Source: JBBQSF01 sp038214085
GTDB taxonomy: Bacteria > Bacteroidota > Bacteroidia > Bacteroidales > CG2-30-32-10
NCBI GenBank assembly: GCA_038214085.1
Contig: JBBQSF010000051.1
Span: 1 to 20,432, forward strand
Direction: 5' to 3'
DNA length: 20,432 nt
In this document: in pieces, positions 7,292-14,660 of the stretch
How positions within the stretch are numbered: position 1 is the stretch's first letter
How the letters are laid out: every line of letters begins with the position of its first letter
Notes under the pieces: model-generated
What the model saw: the letters and a program-made list of their open reading frames with translations, nothing else
Database searches by the model: none
What the model was told of the DNA's origin: nothing
Translations under genes and position numbers: made by a program

Positions 7292-8653
7292 TTAACAAAC
7301 AATTTTTTCAGCAACTGCTGCAAAGTCAAGTCCATCGAAATTACCAGAACTCATAAGCAGTAAATTTGAATTTCGCCATTGCTGTAAATACAATTCTTGC
7401 AGCATTTTACTGCTGTCGGTAAATACTGATAAATTAGGATTTGCAAAACATTCACGTACAAAATCCGAACTTAGCATTTCAAGTTTCTTGTGTTCAATGG
7501 TATGGGGATTAAAGTAAACGTAAGAAATATCAGCCGAATTCATAGCTCCTGCATATTCTTTTAAAAAAGTTTTATTCAAACTGCTAAAAGTATGAAGTTC
7601 CATGCAGGCAACAAGTTTGCGTTCGGGAAATTGTTCCTTAACTGCATCAATAGTGGCTTTCAGCTTGGAAGGTGAATGAGCAAAATCTTTAAATACTGAA
7701 GTGTTTTCAGATTTGGCAACCAATTCGAGTCTTTTTGATGCACCAGGAAATGAAGAAATTGCATTAAAAAATTGATTATTAGTTACTCCAAGTTTGCTGC
7801 AAACCAATCGGGCAGCATTCATATTTAAAAGATTATGTTTCCCGAAAACCTTAAGTTGATATATATTTCCCTCAGAGAAAACTGATGACACACCATCAAT
7901 AATCTTATATTCCAGTAAAGAGTAAGGTATCTTTGTTTTTACATGAAAGTCTTCAGTGCATAATTTCTCAAGAGCAGGATCGTCGGAACAGTATGCCAGA
8001 TAGCCTTCAGATGGAATAAGCTTTATAAAATCCCTGAACTGATTTATATAGTTTTCAAATGTTGGAAACACGTTTATATGATCCCAGGCAATGCCACTTA
8101 TTACTGCTATATCAGGCTTATACAAAAGGAATTTCGGTCGGCGGTCGATAGCTGAAGTCAGATATTCATCTCCTTCTAAAACCATATATTTTGCATCGTA
8201 CGAAAGTTTCACCATAACATCAAAACCTTCGAGTTGGGCACCAACCATGAAATCTGTATCGATCTTACAAATATTCAGGACATGCAAAATCATTGCAGTA
8301 ATAGTAGTTTTTCCGTGGCTCCCTCCTATCACTATTCTTGTTTTATCCTTGGACTGTTCATAGAGAAATTCGGGATAAGAAAACACCTGAATGTTTAATT
8401 CCTGTGCCCTAAGCAACTCCGGATTATCTGATCGGGCATGCATTCCAAGGATAACAGCATCTATTTCCGAATTAATTTTTTCAGGAAACCAGCCGATTTC
8501 TAATGGCAATAAACCGAGATTTTTCAATCTTGTTTTTGATGGTTCAAAAATTTCATCGTCAGAACCGCTGATAATATATCCTTTATTGTGCAAAGCAATT
8601 GCCAAGTTATGCATTGCGCTGCCACCAATGGCTATAAAATGTATTCGTTTCAT
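7292..8653 (-). CDS. mpl: Mur ligase of the Mpl type (murein tripeptide recycling ligase)
   Basis: A 453-residue ATP-dependent Mur ligase. The N-terminal UDP-binding domain begins IHFIAIGGSAMHNLAIAL and carries GSDDEIFEP. The ATP loop is GSHGKTT (111-117); the central domain has LEGDEY (159-164) and AWDH (189-192); the C-terminal domain has FKDFAHSPSK, the ligand-binding region of the family. Mpl joins UDP-MurNAc to recycled L-Ala-gamma-D-Glu-meso-DAP, whereas MurC adds L-Ala alone. The sequence is close to the Bacteroidetes proteins often labelled peptidoglycan synthetase, and I favour Mpl over MurC for its GSDDEIFEP segment and its location away from the dcw cluster. I chose the ATG at 8653; an ATG 13 codons upstream (8692) adds residues the family lacks. 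Confidence 0.87.
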   Translation of the reverse strand: MKRIHFIAIGGSAMHNLAIALHNKGYIISGSDDEIFEPSKTRLKNLGLLPLEIGWFPEKINSEIDAVILGMHARSDNPELLRAQELNIQVFSYPEFLYEQSKDKTRIVIGGSHGKTTITAMILHVLNICKIDTDFMVGAQLEGFDVMVKLSYDAKYMVLEGDEYLTSAIDRRPKFLLYKPDIAVISGIAWDHINVFPTFENYINQFRDFIKLIPSEGYLAYCSDDPALEKLCTEDFHVKTKIPYSLLEYKIIDGVSSVFSEGNIYQLKVFGKHNLLNMNAARLVCSKLGVTNNQFFNAISSFPGASKRLELVAKSENTSVFKDFAHSPSKLKATIDAVKEQFPERKLVACMELHTFSSLNKTFLKEYAGAMNSADISYVYFNPHTIEHKKLEMLSSDFVRECFANPNLSVFTDSSKMLQELYLQQWRNSNLLLMSSGNFDGLDFAAVAEKIVC

Positions 8654-8673
8654 ATTCTTTATAGTTGTGATTT

Positions 8674-8681
8674 CAAAATTA
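8674..8681 (-). promoter_or_regulatory. Candidate -7 box for mpl
   Basis: Minus-strand TAATTTTG ends 20 bp before the ATG at 8653. Its presence downstream of the ATG at 8692 supports the shorter start for mpl. Confidence 0.35.
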
Positions 8682-8703
8682 ATATTATTCAAAGTTTAAG
8701 AAT

Positions 8704-8711
8704 TATCTTTG
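8704..8711 (+). promoter_or_regulatory. Candidate -7 box for the MBL-fold hydrolase
   Basis: TATCTTTG matches TAnnTTTG and ends 28 bp before the ATG at 8740. It shares the 86-bp divergent region with the mpl -7 box. No convincing -33 element is visible. Confidence 0.38.
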
Positions 8712-8739
8712 CATTTATATTATCAACAATAAAAAGTTA

Positions 8740-9576
8740 ATGAAAATCCACTCAATACTTTCCGAAAATTTCAAACTCGATGGTGGTGCCAGTTTTGGTG
8801 TTGTTCCTAAATCTATTTGGGAGAAAACATATCCTGCCGACGAAAACAATATGATTCCTGTTGTAAACAGGCTTTTAATTATTGAAACCGAAAACAAAAA
8901 AATTCTGATTGATTGCGGAATTGGGAAGAAACAAGACGAAAAATACTTATCCCATTTTTACATTTCCGGTAATGATGTGGAACAAGCCGTAATTGCAGCA
9001 GGATTCAGCACTGACGAAATTACTGATGTTATTCTTACGCATTTGCATTTCGACCATTGTGGTGGCGCGGTGAAATACGACAAATTTAGTTCTCAGCTCG
9101 TTTTAACATTTCCAAAAGCAACTTATTATTGTTCAAAAGCACAATGGGACTGGGCTGTAACACCAAATTCGAGGGAAAAATCAGCTTACCATAAAGAAAA
9201 TTTCATGCCTATTTATGAAAGTGGTCAACTTGAATTCGTTCATGAAGAAAAAGAATTATTTCCTGGAATTTTTCTTAAAATAGTGAACGGGCACACGCAG
9301 GGACAAATGATTCCAATGATTTCGTATAAAGGAAAAACAATAGTTTATGTTGCCGATTTTATCCCTTCTGTAACACATGTTCACTTGCCTTTTATTGCAA
9401 GTTTTGATGTTCAACCCCTTCTCGCTCTTTCGGAAAAAGAAGTTTTTTTAAATGATGCGGCAGATCATAATTATATTTTATTTTTTGAACATGATATTTT
9501 TAATGAATGTTGCTCCTTACATCGCACTGAAAAGGGAATCAGAGTTAAAGATATATTTAATTTGTCAGATATATGA
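8740..9576 (+). CDS. MBL-fold metallo-hydrolase
   Basis: A 278-residue metallo-beta-lactamase-fold hydrolase with a full set of dinuclear metal ligands: HLHFDH (His101, His103, Asp105, His106), His185 in NGHTQG, Asp206 in VADF, and His251 in FEHD. No signal peptide is present, so it is cytoplasmic. The family includes quorum-quenching N-acyl-homoserine lactonases and other esterases or lactonases; the N-terminal segment with VVPKSIWEKTYPAD and the ordering of motifs resemble that AHL-lactonase-like branch, but the substrate cannot be assigned. The gene ends just before cysH, and the cysH promoter overlaps its last codons, so the two may be only partly co-transcribed. No frame damage is seen. 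Confidence 0.88.
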   Translation: MKIHSILSENFKLDGGASFGVVPKSIWEKTYPADENNMIPVVNRLLIIETENKKILIDCGIGKKQDEKYLSHFYISGNDVEQAVIAAGFSTDEITDVILTHLHFDHCGGAVKYDKFSSQLVLTFPKATYYCSKAQWDWAVTPNSREKSAYHKENFMPIYESGQLEFVHEEKELFPGIFLKIVNGHTQGQMIPMISYKGKTIVYVADFIPSVTHVHLPFIASFDVQPLLALSEKEVFLNDAADHNYILFFEHDIFNECCSLHRTEKGIRVKDIFNLSDI

Positions 9577-9591
9577 TATTTGGTAATTTTG
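9561..9591 (+). promoter_or_regulatory. Bacteroidetes-type promoter for cysH-tktN
   Basis: TTTG at 9561-9564, a 19-bp spacer, and TAATTTTG at 9584-9591 match the Bacteroidetes consensus TTTG-N19-21-TAnnTTTG at both boxes. The -33 box lies inside the end of the preceding gene. The predicted start (about 9598) leaves about 10 nt before the ATG at 9608 or about 22 before the ATG at 9620. Confidence 0.6.
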
Positions 9592-9607
9592 TACTTTATC
9601 ATTCAAT

Positions 9608-10318
9608 ATGCAACAATTCATGGAAAATATCGAAGAATTAAATAAGCAATTTCAGAAGTCGACTCCTGAAGAAATTATTAAATATTTCGCAGATAAATTT
9701 AAGAGCAAAATAATTTTTGCTTCTAGCATGGGCGCTGAAGATCAGGTAATCACTCATATTATTTCCCAGATTTCAAAGAACTTTAAAATTTTTACTCTTG
9801 ATACAGGAAGAATGTTCAGTGAAACCTACAACCTGATTGCTGAAACTGAAAAACATTATGGAATAAAAATAAACATTTGTTTTCCCGACAAAAAAAATAT
9901 TGAGGACATGGTAAATACACATGGAATAAATCTATTTTATGAAAGTATAGAAAATCGAAAGTTATGCTGCAGGGTGCGCAAAATTAAATCTTTAAAAATA
10001 GCTTTGAAAGGAATGGATGCTTGGATTTGCGGACTCCGTCAGGAACAATCCATTACACGTTTCAACACCAATATTGTGGAATGGGATAAAGAAAATGGCC
10101 TGGTTAAAATAAATCCACTATGTAATTGGACAGAAGCTCAGGTATGGCAATATATTCGCGAAAATAAAATACCATACAATCCCTTGCATGATAAAGGTTT
10201 TCCAAGTATAGGCTGTCAGCCGTGCACTAGAGCAGTTGCCAAAGGCGAAGATGCGCGCAGTGGACGTTGGTGGTGGGAAACTCCCGACAACAAAGAATGC
10301 GGACTTCACAAAAAATAA
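9608..10318 (+). CDS. cysH: Adenylyl-sulfate reductase, thioredoxin-dependent, [4Fe-4S] type
   Basis: A 236-residue member of the PAPS/APS reductase family, reducing (phospho)adenylyl sulfate to sulfite in assimilatory sulfate reduction. The nucleotide-binding PP-loop is seen in FASSMGAEDQ (37-46) and FTLDTGRMF (62-70). Two Cys pairs, Cys120-Cys121 and Cys203-Cys206, form the [4Fe-4S] site that marks APS-using enzymes; Cys231 in ECGLH near the C terminus is the catalytic residue. CGLRQEQS (141-148) and RWWWE are also typical. By family rules it should prefer APS over PAPS, so no APS kinase would be needed; that is inference. No cysDN, cysC or sulfite reductase is in the window. It has its own promoter and sits 2 bp upstream of the transketolase half. 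The start could instead be the ATG at 9620. Confidence 0.93.
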   Translation: MQQFMENIEELNKQFQKSTPEEIIKYFADKFKSKIIFASSMGAEDQVITHIISQISKNFKIFTLDTGRMFSETYNLIAETEKHYGIKINICFPDKKNIEDMVNTHGINLFYESIENRKLCCRVRKIKSLKIALKGMDAWICGLRQEQSITRFNTNIVEWDKENGLVKINPLCNWTEAQVWQYIRENKIPYNPLHDKGFPSIGCQPCTRAVAKGEDARSGRWWWETPDNKECGLHKK

Positions 10319-10320
10319 AA

Positions 10321-11148
10321 ATGCAGAAAAAATATACACGCGAAGAGTTAAATAACATTGCAATTGAAATTCGTTGTGATATTATTAAAAGCTTATGTGC
10401 TGCCGGTTCTGGGCATTTAGGCGGTTCTCTTGGTCTTGCTGATGTTTTTACAAGTTTATATTTTTCCGTATTAAAACATGACCCGAATAATGCAGCATGG
10501 GAAAACCGCGACAGGCTTATTCTTTCAATTGGTCATGTTGCTCCTGTATTGTATGCCTCTCTCGCAAATGCCGGGTATTTTCCGAAAAAAGAATTATTGA
10601 CATTACGCAAACTGGGTTCGAGATTGCAAGGTCATCCAAGCAAAGATTTCGGTTTGCCTGGAATAGAAATTTCTTCAGGATCGCTTGGTCAGGGATTATC
10701 CGTTTCTGTTGGATTGGCGCTTTCTGCCCGATTAAAAAAAGAAACATGGCGGGTTTATACCGTAATGGGCGACGGCGAATTGCAGGAAGGCTCGGTGTGG
10801 GAAGCAGCTATGAGTGCAGCACATTACAAACTCAATATGATTACTGCAATAATTGACCGAAATAATTGTCAGATTGATGGTCGTACTTCCTCAGTTATGG
10901 AACTGGAGCCACTTGCAGAAAAATGGAAATCGTTTGGCTGGAATGTTTTGGAATGCAATGGAAACGATATTTCCGAATTTATTACAGCATGTGAATCTGC
11001 AAAAATGTGTTCTGATAAGCCTTCAGTAATTATTGCCAGAACCCTTATGGGAAAAGGTGTTAAGGAAATTGAAGACGATTATCACTGGCATGGAAAAGCG
11101 CCTAACGAAGCAGAAGCAATCAGGTTTATTGGGCAGTTGAAATATTAA
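10321..11148 (+). CDS. tktN: Transketolase, N-terminal (thiamine-diphosphate) subunit
   Basis: A 275-residue protein equal to the first half of a conventional transketolase of roughly 660 residues. It has GSGHLGGSLG (29-38), SIGHVAPVLYA (69-79), GSLGQGLS (120-127), and the thiamine-diphosphate/metal motif from GDGELQEG (150-157) to NN (181-182), followed by DGRTSS. It ends after HWHGKAPNEAEA, as split-transketolase N subunits do. The pyrimidine-binding half, which completes the active site, is normally a separate gene directly downstream, but here the next gene is a convergent rhomboid. The partner must be elsewhere if the enzyme is active. Start at ATG 10321, 2 bp after cysH; a longer frame from 10267 would overlap cysH and has no family similarity. 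Confidence 0.93.
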   Translation: MQKKYTREELNNIAIEIRCDIIKSLCAAGSGHLGGSLGLADVFTSLYFSVLKHDPNNAAWENRDRLILSIGHVAPVLYASLANAGYFPKKELLTLRKLGSRLQGHPSKDFGLPGIEISSGSLGQGLSVSVGLALSARLKKETWRVYTVMGDGELQEGSVWEAAMSAAHYKLNMITAIIDRNNCQIDGRTSSVMELEPLAEKWKSFGWNVLECNGNDISEFITACESAKMCSDKPSVIIARTLMGKGVKEIEDDYHWHGKAPNEAEAIRFIGQLKY

Positions 11149-11184
11149 ATTCTTTTATTTTTTCTGCTCTGTTTAAACCCAAAT

Positions 11185-11249
11185 TCAGCATCAGAAAATG
11201 CTGATTCGCAAAAGCATTTATAATCAAAGATTTATTGAATAATCTTTGA
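11185..11249. repeat. Two small hairpins between convergent genes
   Basis: The 174-bp gap after tktN holds two inverted repeats: 7 bp (11185-11191 with 11198-11204, 6-nt loop) and 9 bp (11224-11232 with 11241-11249, 8-nt loop). Neither is followed by a T run on either strand, so a standard terminator is not supported. They may slow or end transcription between tktN and the rhomboid gene, or stabilise a 3' end. I see no coding sequence in the gap. Confidence 0.45.
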
Positions 11250-11322
11250 ACAAATGCTAAGCGGGTTTACGCTCATGGAATCATTAGTTCATTTTTTCAA
11301 AATTCCAAATGATTAATTCGGG

Positions 11323-11946
11323 TTAAAAAGATAGCATTTTACCAATCTGACTAATGAACATCCCTGCTAATGCAGGTTTCAATGCTATTGTAAATGCAAT
11401 TCCAAAGACCGCGCCCCAAAAATGTGCATCATGACCAATATTATCTTTTGCCTTTTTTGCCATTACTGCTGAGTATATCAGATAGATTAATCCAAATAAA
11501 ACCGCCGGTATTGGAAAAGGAATAAACATGAAAAGTATTTTTGAATCGGGATAAAAAATAATACTTGAAAAAACCACTGCAGACACTGCTCCTGATGCAC
11601 CCACTGCATTATAATAAATGTTGTTTTTCTGTTTCTCAAACGAAGGGATTACAGATAAAACAATACCTCCAACGTAAAGCAAAATAAAATAAAGAATTCC
11701 TTTTGATCCAAAAAAATAAATCATCAGCATTTCAACTTGAGTGCCGAATGAATACAGCACAAACATATTTATGATTAAATGCGGCCAGTCAGCATGCACC
11801 AGCCCATAAGAGAAAAAACGATACCACTGTTTGTTGTTTTTTATAATGTAGGCATTGAATCGAAGTCTTGCAAATAACTCACTATTGCTAAAAGAAAAAA
11901 ACGAGGTTATTGCAGTAATAAAAATAATCAGGTATGTTATTTTCAT
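11323..11946 (-). CDS. Rhomboid-family intramembrane serine protease
   Basis: A 207-residue multi-pass protein with about six TM helices, the usual bacterial rhomboid core. The catalytic dyad is visible as Ser118 in GASGA (116-120) and His175 in GHDAHFWGA (171-179); HLIINMFVLYSFG (56-68) is the conserved helix-2 motif with the oxyanion His56 and Asn60. Rhomboids cut single-pass membrane proteins within or next to the membrane; the substrate is not known. Its ATG overlaps the stop of the upstream membrane protein by 4 bp (ATGA), so translation of the pair is probably coupled. The C-terminal helix ends shortly after the catalytic His helix, with no extra domain. I am sure of the family. Confidence 0.93.
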   Translation of the reverse strand: MKITYLIIFITAITSFFSFSNSELFARLRFNAYIIKNNKQWYRFFSYGLVHADWPHLIINMFVLYSFGTQVEMLMIYFFGSKGILYFILLYVGGIVLSVIPSFEKQKNNIYYNAVGASGAVSAVVFSSIIFYPDSKILFMFIPFPIPAVLFGLIYLIYSAVMAKKAKDNIGHDAHFWGAVFGIAFTIALKPALAGMFISQIGKMLSF

Positions 11947-12761
11947 GGTTGCTGAGAATAATCAATTTCAGAACCCAGAACACTGTGCGGAATAAGGTAA
12001 ACCGCAAGAAGTGTAACTGCAGCAATTACAGGCCACCATTTGTTCTGACGGTTTTTCGACAGCTTATAAAAAGCAATGAACCAAAATATAAGAGCAACAA
12101 GCGTTTTGTTGTCGGTAAGGTCGTGCCCGAATGGCCAACCAGTCCAATATGCATCAAATGCGTATTTTTGAACAATAGGTCCGAGAATTCCACCTCCAAT
12201 AAATAAAAAAACCAATGTTAAAAAAGTATAACGGTATGTGCTAAAACCTTTAAAGATAGCTTCCAAGCCACTGCGTGTTGAAAATAACATTGCCAAAAAC
12301 ATAAGTAAAATATGAGGAATAAGTACAAATGCCGGAACTTTCCCTTTATAGCGCAATACAATAGGTTCGGGTGTTACGTTTTGGGTATTGCCTTCCTTTG
12401 AAAAATATATTTCGTAAATAATCTTTCCGGCAGGTGGCAAATGAGGTAATGTCGCCACAAGATATTTTCCATCCAGCCATTGCATTGTATCACTAGTCCA
12501 TGAATCATTGCTTTTAAAACGCTTGTATTTAATAATTCCTGTTATTGTATTAGTGAGCGAACTAACAGGAACGGGAATCTTCACAATCTCTCCACTGTCA
12601 CTATCCGAAGTTCTTGGCAGTTTGAAAGAAAAATTTTCTCCAAAAAAAGCAGTTTTGACTTTCACCGGGTAACTCGGACCTGTAGCTCTTTGAAAGTATG
12701 CAATACAAAGTGTGAACAAAATAGTGAAGACCCATAATAATATTGTTGTACTTTTTTTCAA
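11943..12761 (-). CDS. Conserved membrane protein of unknown function, rhomboid-linked
   Basis: A 272-residue protein of unknown function. One N-terminal TM or signal anchor (about 6-24) is followed by an extracytoplasmic region of about 115 residues rich in beta patterns (25-140), then four TM helices at about 143-161, 178-196, 219-235 and 242-259. The loop between helices 3 and 4 (VQKYAFDAYWTGWPFGHDLTDNKT region, 197-220) is rich in Trp, Tyr, Asp and His and looks conserved. The start is a TTG at 12761: no ATG lies between it and an in-frame stop upstream, and the TTG gives a normal MKK-like hydrophobic N terminus. It overlaps the rhomboid gene by 4 bp. A role with the rhomboid, as partner or substrate, is only inference. 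Confidence 0.8.
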   Translation of the reverse strand: MKKSTTILLWVFTILFTLCIAYFQRATGPSYPVKVKTAFFGENFSFKLPRTSDSDSGEIVKIPVPVSSLTNTITGIIKYKRFKSNDSWTSDTMQWLDGKYLVATLPHLPPAGKIIYEIYFSKEGNTQNVTPEPIVLRYKGKVPAFVLIPHILLMFLAMLFSTRSGLEAIFKGFSTYRYTFLTLVFLFIGGGILGPIVQKYAFDAYWTGWPFGHDLTDNKTLVALIFWFIAFYKLSKNRQNKWWPVIAAVTLLAVYLIPHSVLGSEIDYSQQP

Positions 12762-12787
12762 AATTATAGAATTAAGTGTTTAAAGCA

Positions 12788-12820
12788 CAAAAATACTAAA
12801 TTCGATTTAATTGCTTCAAG
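12788..12820 (-). promoter_or_regulatory. Candidate promoter for the membrane protein-rhomboid pair
   Basis: On the minus strand, CTTG (12817-12820) and TATTTTTG (12788-12795) are 21 bp apart, one mismatch from the TTTG-N19-21-TAnnTTTG consensus. The TTG start codon lies 26 bp further on. Confidence 0.45.
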
Positions 12821-12836
12821 AGAAAAAAGATAACGA

Positions 12837-13811
12837 CTAACTTTTTTCAAAACCAGAAATTTTCCTGAACGTCATTGAAAATGTCGCACTTTTACGAAAT
12901 AATGATTCAACAATTTCCTGTAGAAAAAAAAAAGGCAGCATCAAAATCATAAAACATTTTTGAAGAATAATTGAGAAAGGAGAATACTCATGTGCAAATG
13001 TTTTATTGCCTTTGAGTCTTTCGTAAAGCACTTCTCTTCTTTTCAACATAGAATTTAATATACTCTGAACCCAACCATAAGGATTTTGTTCAAACGAAAT
13101 ACTTTTCTCCTCAATACAAACAAAACCAAATTTTTTGATAATATTTTTTAAAGCTTCTCTTTCAAAAAAAACCAGATGACGTGGCGGGTCAAGGTGATAC
13201 CATTTCCCTTTAAACAATCGGGACTGCCAACTACCGATATCGGGCATTGAAATGATTAAGACTCCATTTTCTTTAATAATATCTGTAACGATTTCAAGCA
13301 TTTTCTTAGGTTCGGAGAGATGTTCAAATACATGAAACATGGTTATTACATCAAACTTATTTCTCTGGAAATCATCTTTTTCGAGCATGCCAACTTTCAA
13401 ATTAATTTGATTGTATTGTGTTGCTCTGTTGGCTGAATTACCTTGCAGTTCGGTTCCGCACAAATCAAAATCACCAAATTTTGATAAATAGTTAAGGAAT
13501 CTTCCATTTCCGCATCCTATATCAAGAGCAGAGCCTTTGCTCGGCAAATATTTTAATATTCGTTTAGCTCTTCTTTTTCTGAAAACATCAATATATTTTT
13601 CTACAGATTTGCTAAATTTCGATATGCTTTCGCCATAATAACTGCCATCATAATATTTTTGTAATTCAGTATCATTGGGTTTTGGGAAAAGGAAGAAAGC
13701 ATTACAATCATTGCATTTCCTAATTTGATATTCTACTTGATAAATATCAGTTGTTTTAAAACATTTTTCGGTGTGGATTGAATGACAAAAAGTGCAATTA
13801 TTTTCAGCCAT
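12837..13811 (-). CDS. Class I SAM-dependent methyltransferase with N-terminal zinc-ribbon-like Cys pairs
   Basis: A 324-residue Methyltransf_23-type protein. The SAM-binding motif I is LDIGCGNGRF (96-105), with later FHVFEHLSEPKKML and a strand-loop ISMPDIGSW typical of the fold. Ahead of it, Cys6/Cys9 and Cys33/Cys36 form a zinc-ribbon-like module, a layout common in methyltransferases of polysaccharide and glycolipid clusters. After the SAM fold, a hydrophobic segment near residues 285-300 (FMILMLPFFFLQEIV) may contact the membrane. Its start codon lies 8 bp inside the end of the upstream glycosyltransferase gene, so the two are co-translated and probably act on the same glycan or lipid-linked sugar. 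The methyl acceptor cannot be read from sequence. Confidence 0.85.
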   Translation of the reverse strand: MAENNCTFCHSIHTEKCFKTTDIYQVEYQIRKCNDCNAFFLFPKPNDTELQKYYDGSYYGESISKFSKSVEKYIDVFRKRRAKRILKYLPSKGSALDIGCGNGRFLNYLSKFGDFDLCGTELQGNSANRATQYNQINLKVGMLEKDDFQRNKFDVITMFHVFEHLSEPKKMLEIVTDIIKENGVLIISMPDIGSWQSRLFKGKWYHLDPPRHLVFFEREALKNIIKKFGFVCIEEKSISFEQNPYGWVQSILNSMLKRREVLYERLKGNKTFAHEYSPFSIILQKCFMILMLPFFFLQEIVESLFRKSATFSMTFRKISGFEKS

Positions 13812-14553
13812 TTTTTTTATATATTCTATAATTTGCTAATCCGATACGTTGAAAAAAATGTTTAAATGACGTTTTTAAAACGCCAATTCCGTATATCGTA
13901 CTTCTTCGAAAGTTGATGGAAGACGATTCGGTAAAATATTTTGTTGGGCATGAAACTTCACCAATTTTAAATTTAGCATAAACAATTTGCGACAACATTT
14001 GATTGTCAAAAACAAAATCATCCGAATTTGCTTTGTAATTAATGCGTTCGAGAACAGATTTAGAAAAAGCCCTATAACCAGTATGGTATTCGGATATTTT
14101 TTCGTTTATCAGAATGTTTTGAATAAGTGTCAGAAAGCGATTAAAAAAATATTTATATCGTGGCATTCCTCCTTTAACAGCACCCTTTCCAAGTATCCGT
14201 GACCCAAGTACAACATCGTATAAATTATTAGCAATAAGATAAGCCATTGACGGTATTAGCTTCGGTGTGTATTGATAATCGGGATGAAGCATAATTACAA
14301 TATCAGCTCCAAGCAGTAGCGCTTTATCGTAACAAGATTTTTGGTTACCGCCATAACCTTTATTTTTTTCATGACATATCACATGCCTGATACCAATGCG
14401 TTTTGCAACATCAACAGTATCATCCCCGCTGGCGTCATCAACCACAATAACATCGTCAACGATATCAAAAGGTATTTCGTTGTATGTATCTTCTAATGTT
14501 TTTCCGGCATTAAATGCAGGTAAAACAATTATGATTTTTTTATTGTTCAGCAT
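13804..14553 (-). CDS. Family 2 glycosyltransferase, DPM1/polyprenyl-phosphate type
   Basis: A 249-residue GT-A-fold glycosyltransferase. It has the N-terminal IIIVLPAFNAGKTL (7-20), the nucleotide-binding VVDDASGDDT (37-46), KNKGYGGNQKS (63-73), and MLHPDYQY (88-95) in the position of the DxD-like metal site. GSRILGKGAVKGGMPRYKYFFNR and HTGYRAFSK are typical of the dolichol-phosphate-mannose-synthase-like (DPM1) branch, which uses polyprenyl phosphate as acceptor. No C-terminal membrane helices are present. It is the first gene of a two-gene unit with the overlapping methyltransferase, which suggests a step in modifying a surface glycan. Donor and acceptor are not identifiable from sequence. 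Confidence 0.92.
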   Translation of the reverse strand: MLNNKKIIIVLPAFNAGKTLEDTYNEIPFDIVDDVIVVDDASGDDTVDVAKRIGIRHVICHEKNKGYGGNQKSCYDKALLLGADIVIMLHPDYQYTPKLIPSMAYLIANNLYDVVLGSRILGKGAVKGGMPRYKYFFNRFLTLIQNILINEKISEYHTGYRAFSKSVLERINYKANSDDFVFDNQMLSQIVYAKFKIGEVSCPTKYFTESSSINFRRSTIYGIGVLKTSFKHFFQRIGLANYRIYKKNG

Positions 14554-14568
14554 AATTTAAAATCACAG

Positions 14569-14576
14569 CAAAACTA
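14569..14576 (-). promoter_or_regulatory. Candidate -7 box for the glycosyltransferase-methyltransferase unit
   Basis: Minus-strand TAGTTTTG matches TAnnTTTG, 15 bp before the ATG at 14553. The -33 element is not convincing. The remaining 80 bp of the divergent region show only A/T-rich sequence. Confidence 0.35.
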
Positions 14577-14660
14577 AAAAAATTAATATTAATAATTAAG
14601 TTCATCTGGTTTTAATTGGGTTTTTTTATTTATTTTGCAAAAAATATAAACATATTCTTT

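Noticed and set aside
10267..10320. Upstream start of the transketolase half inside cysH
   Set aside because: The extra residues are out-of-frame cysH sequence; the ATG at 10321 begins the family-like N terminus.
10497..10856. Second overlapping frame of 119 codons within the transketolase gene
   Set aside because: Shadow of tktN; composition and content are not protein-like.
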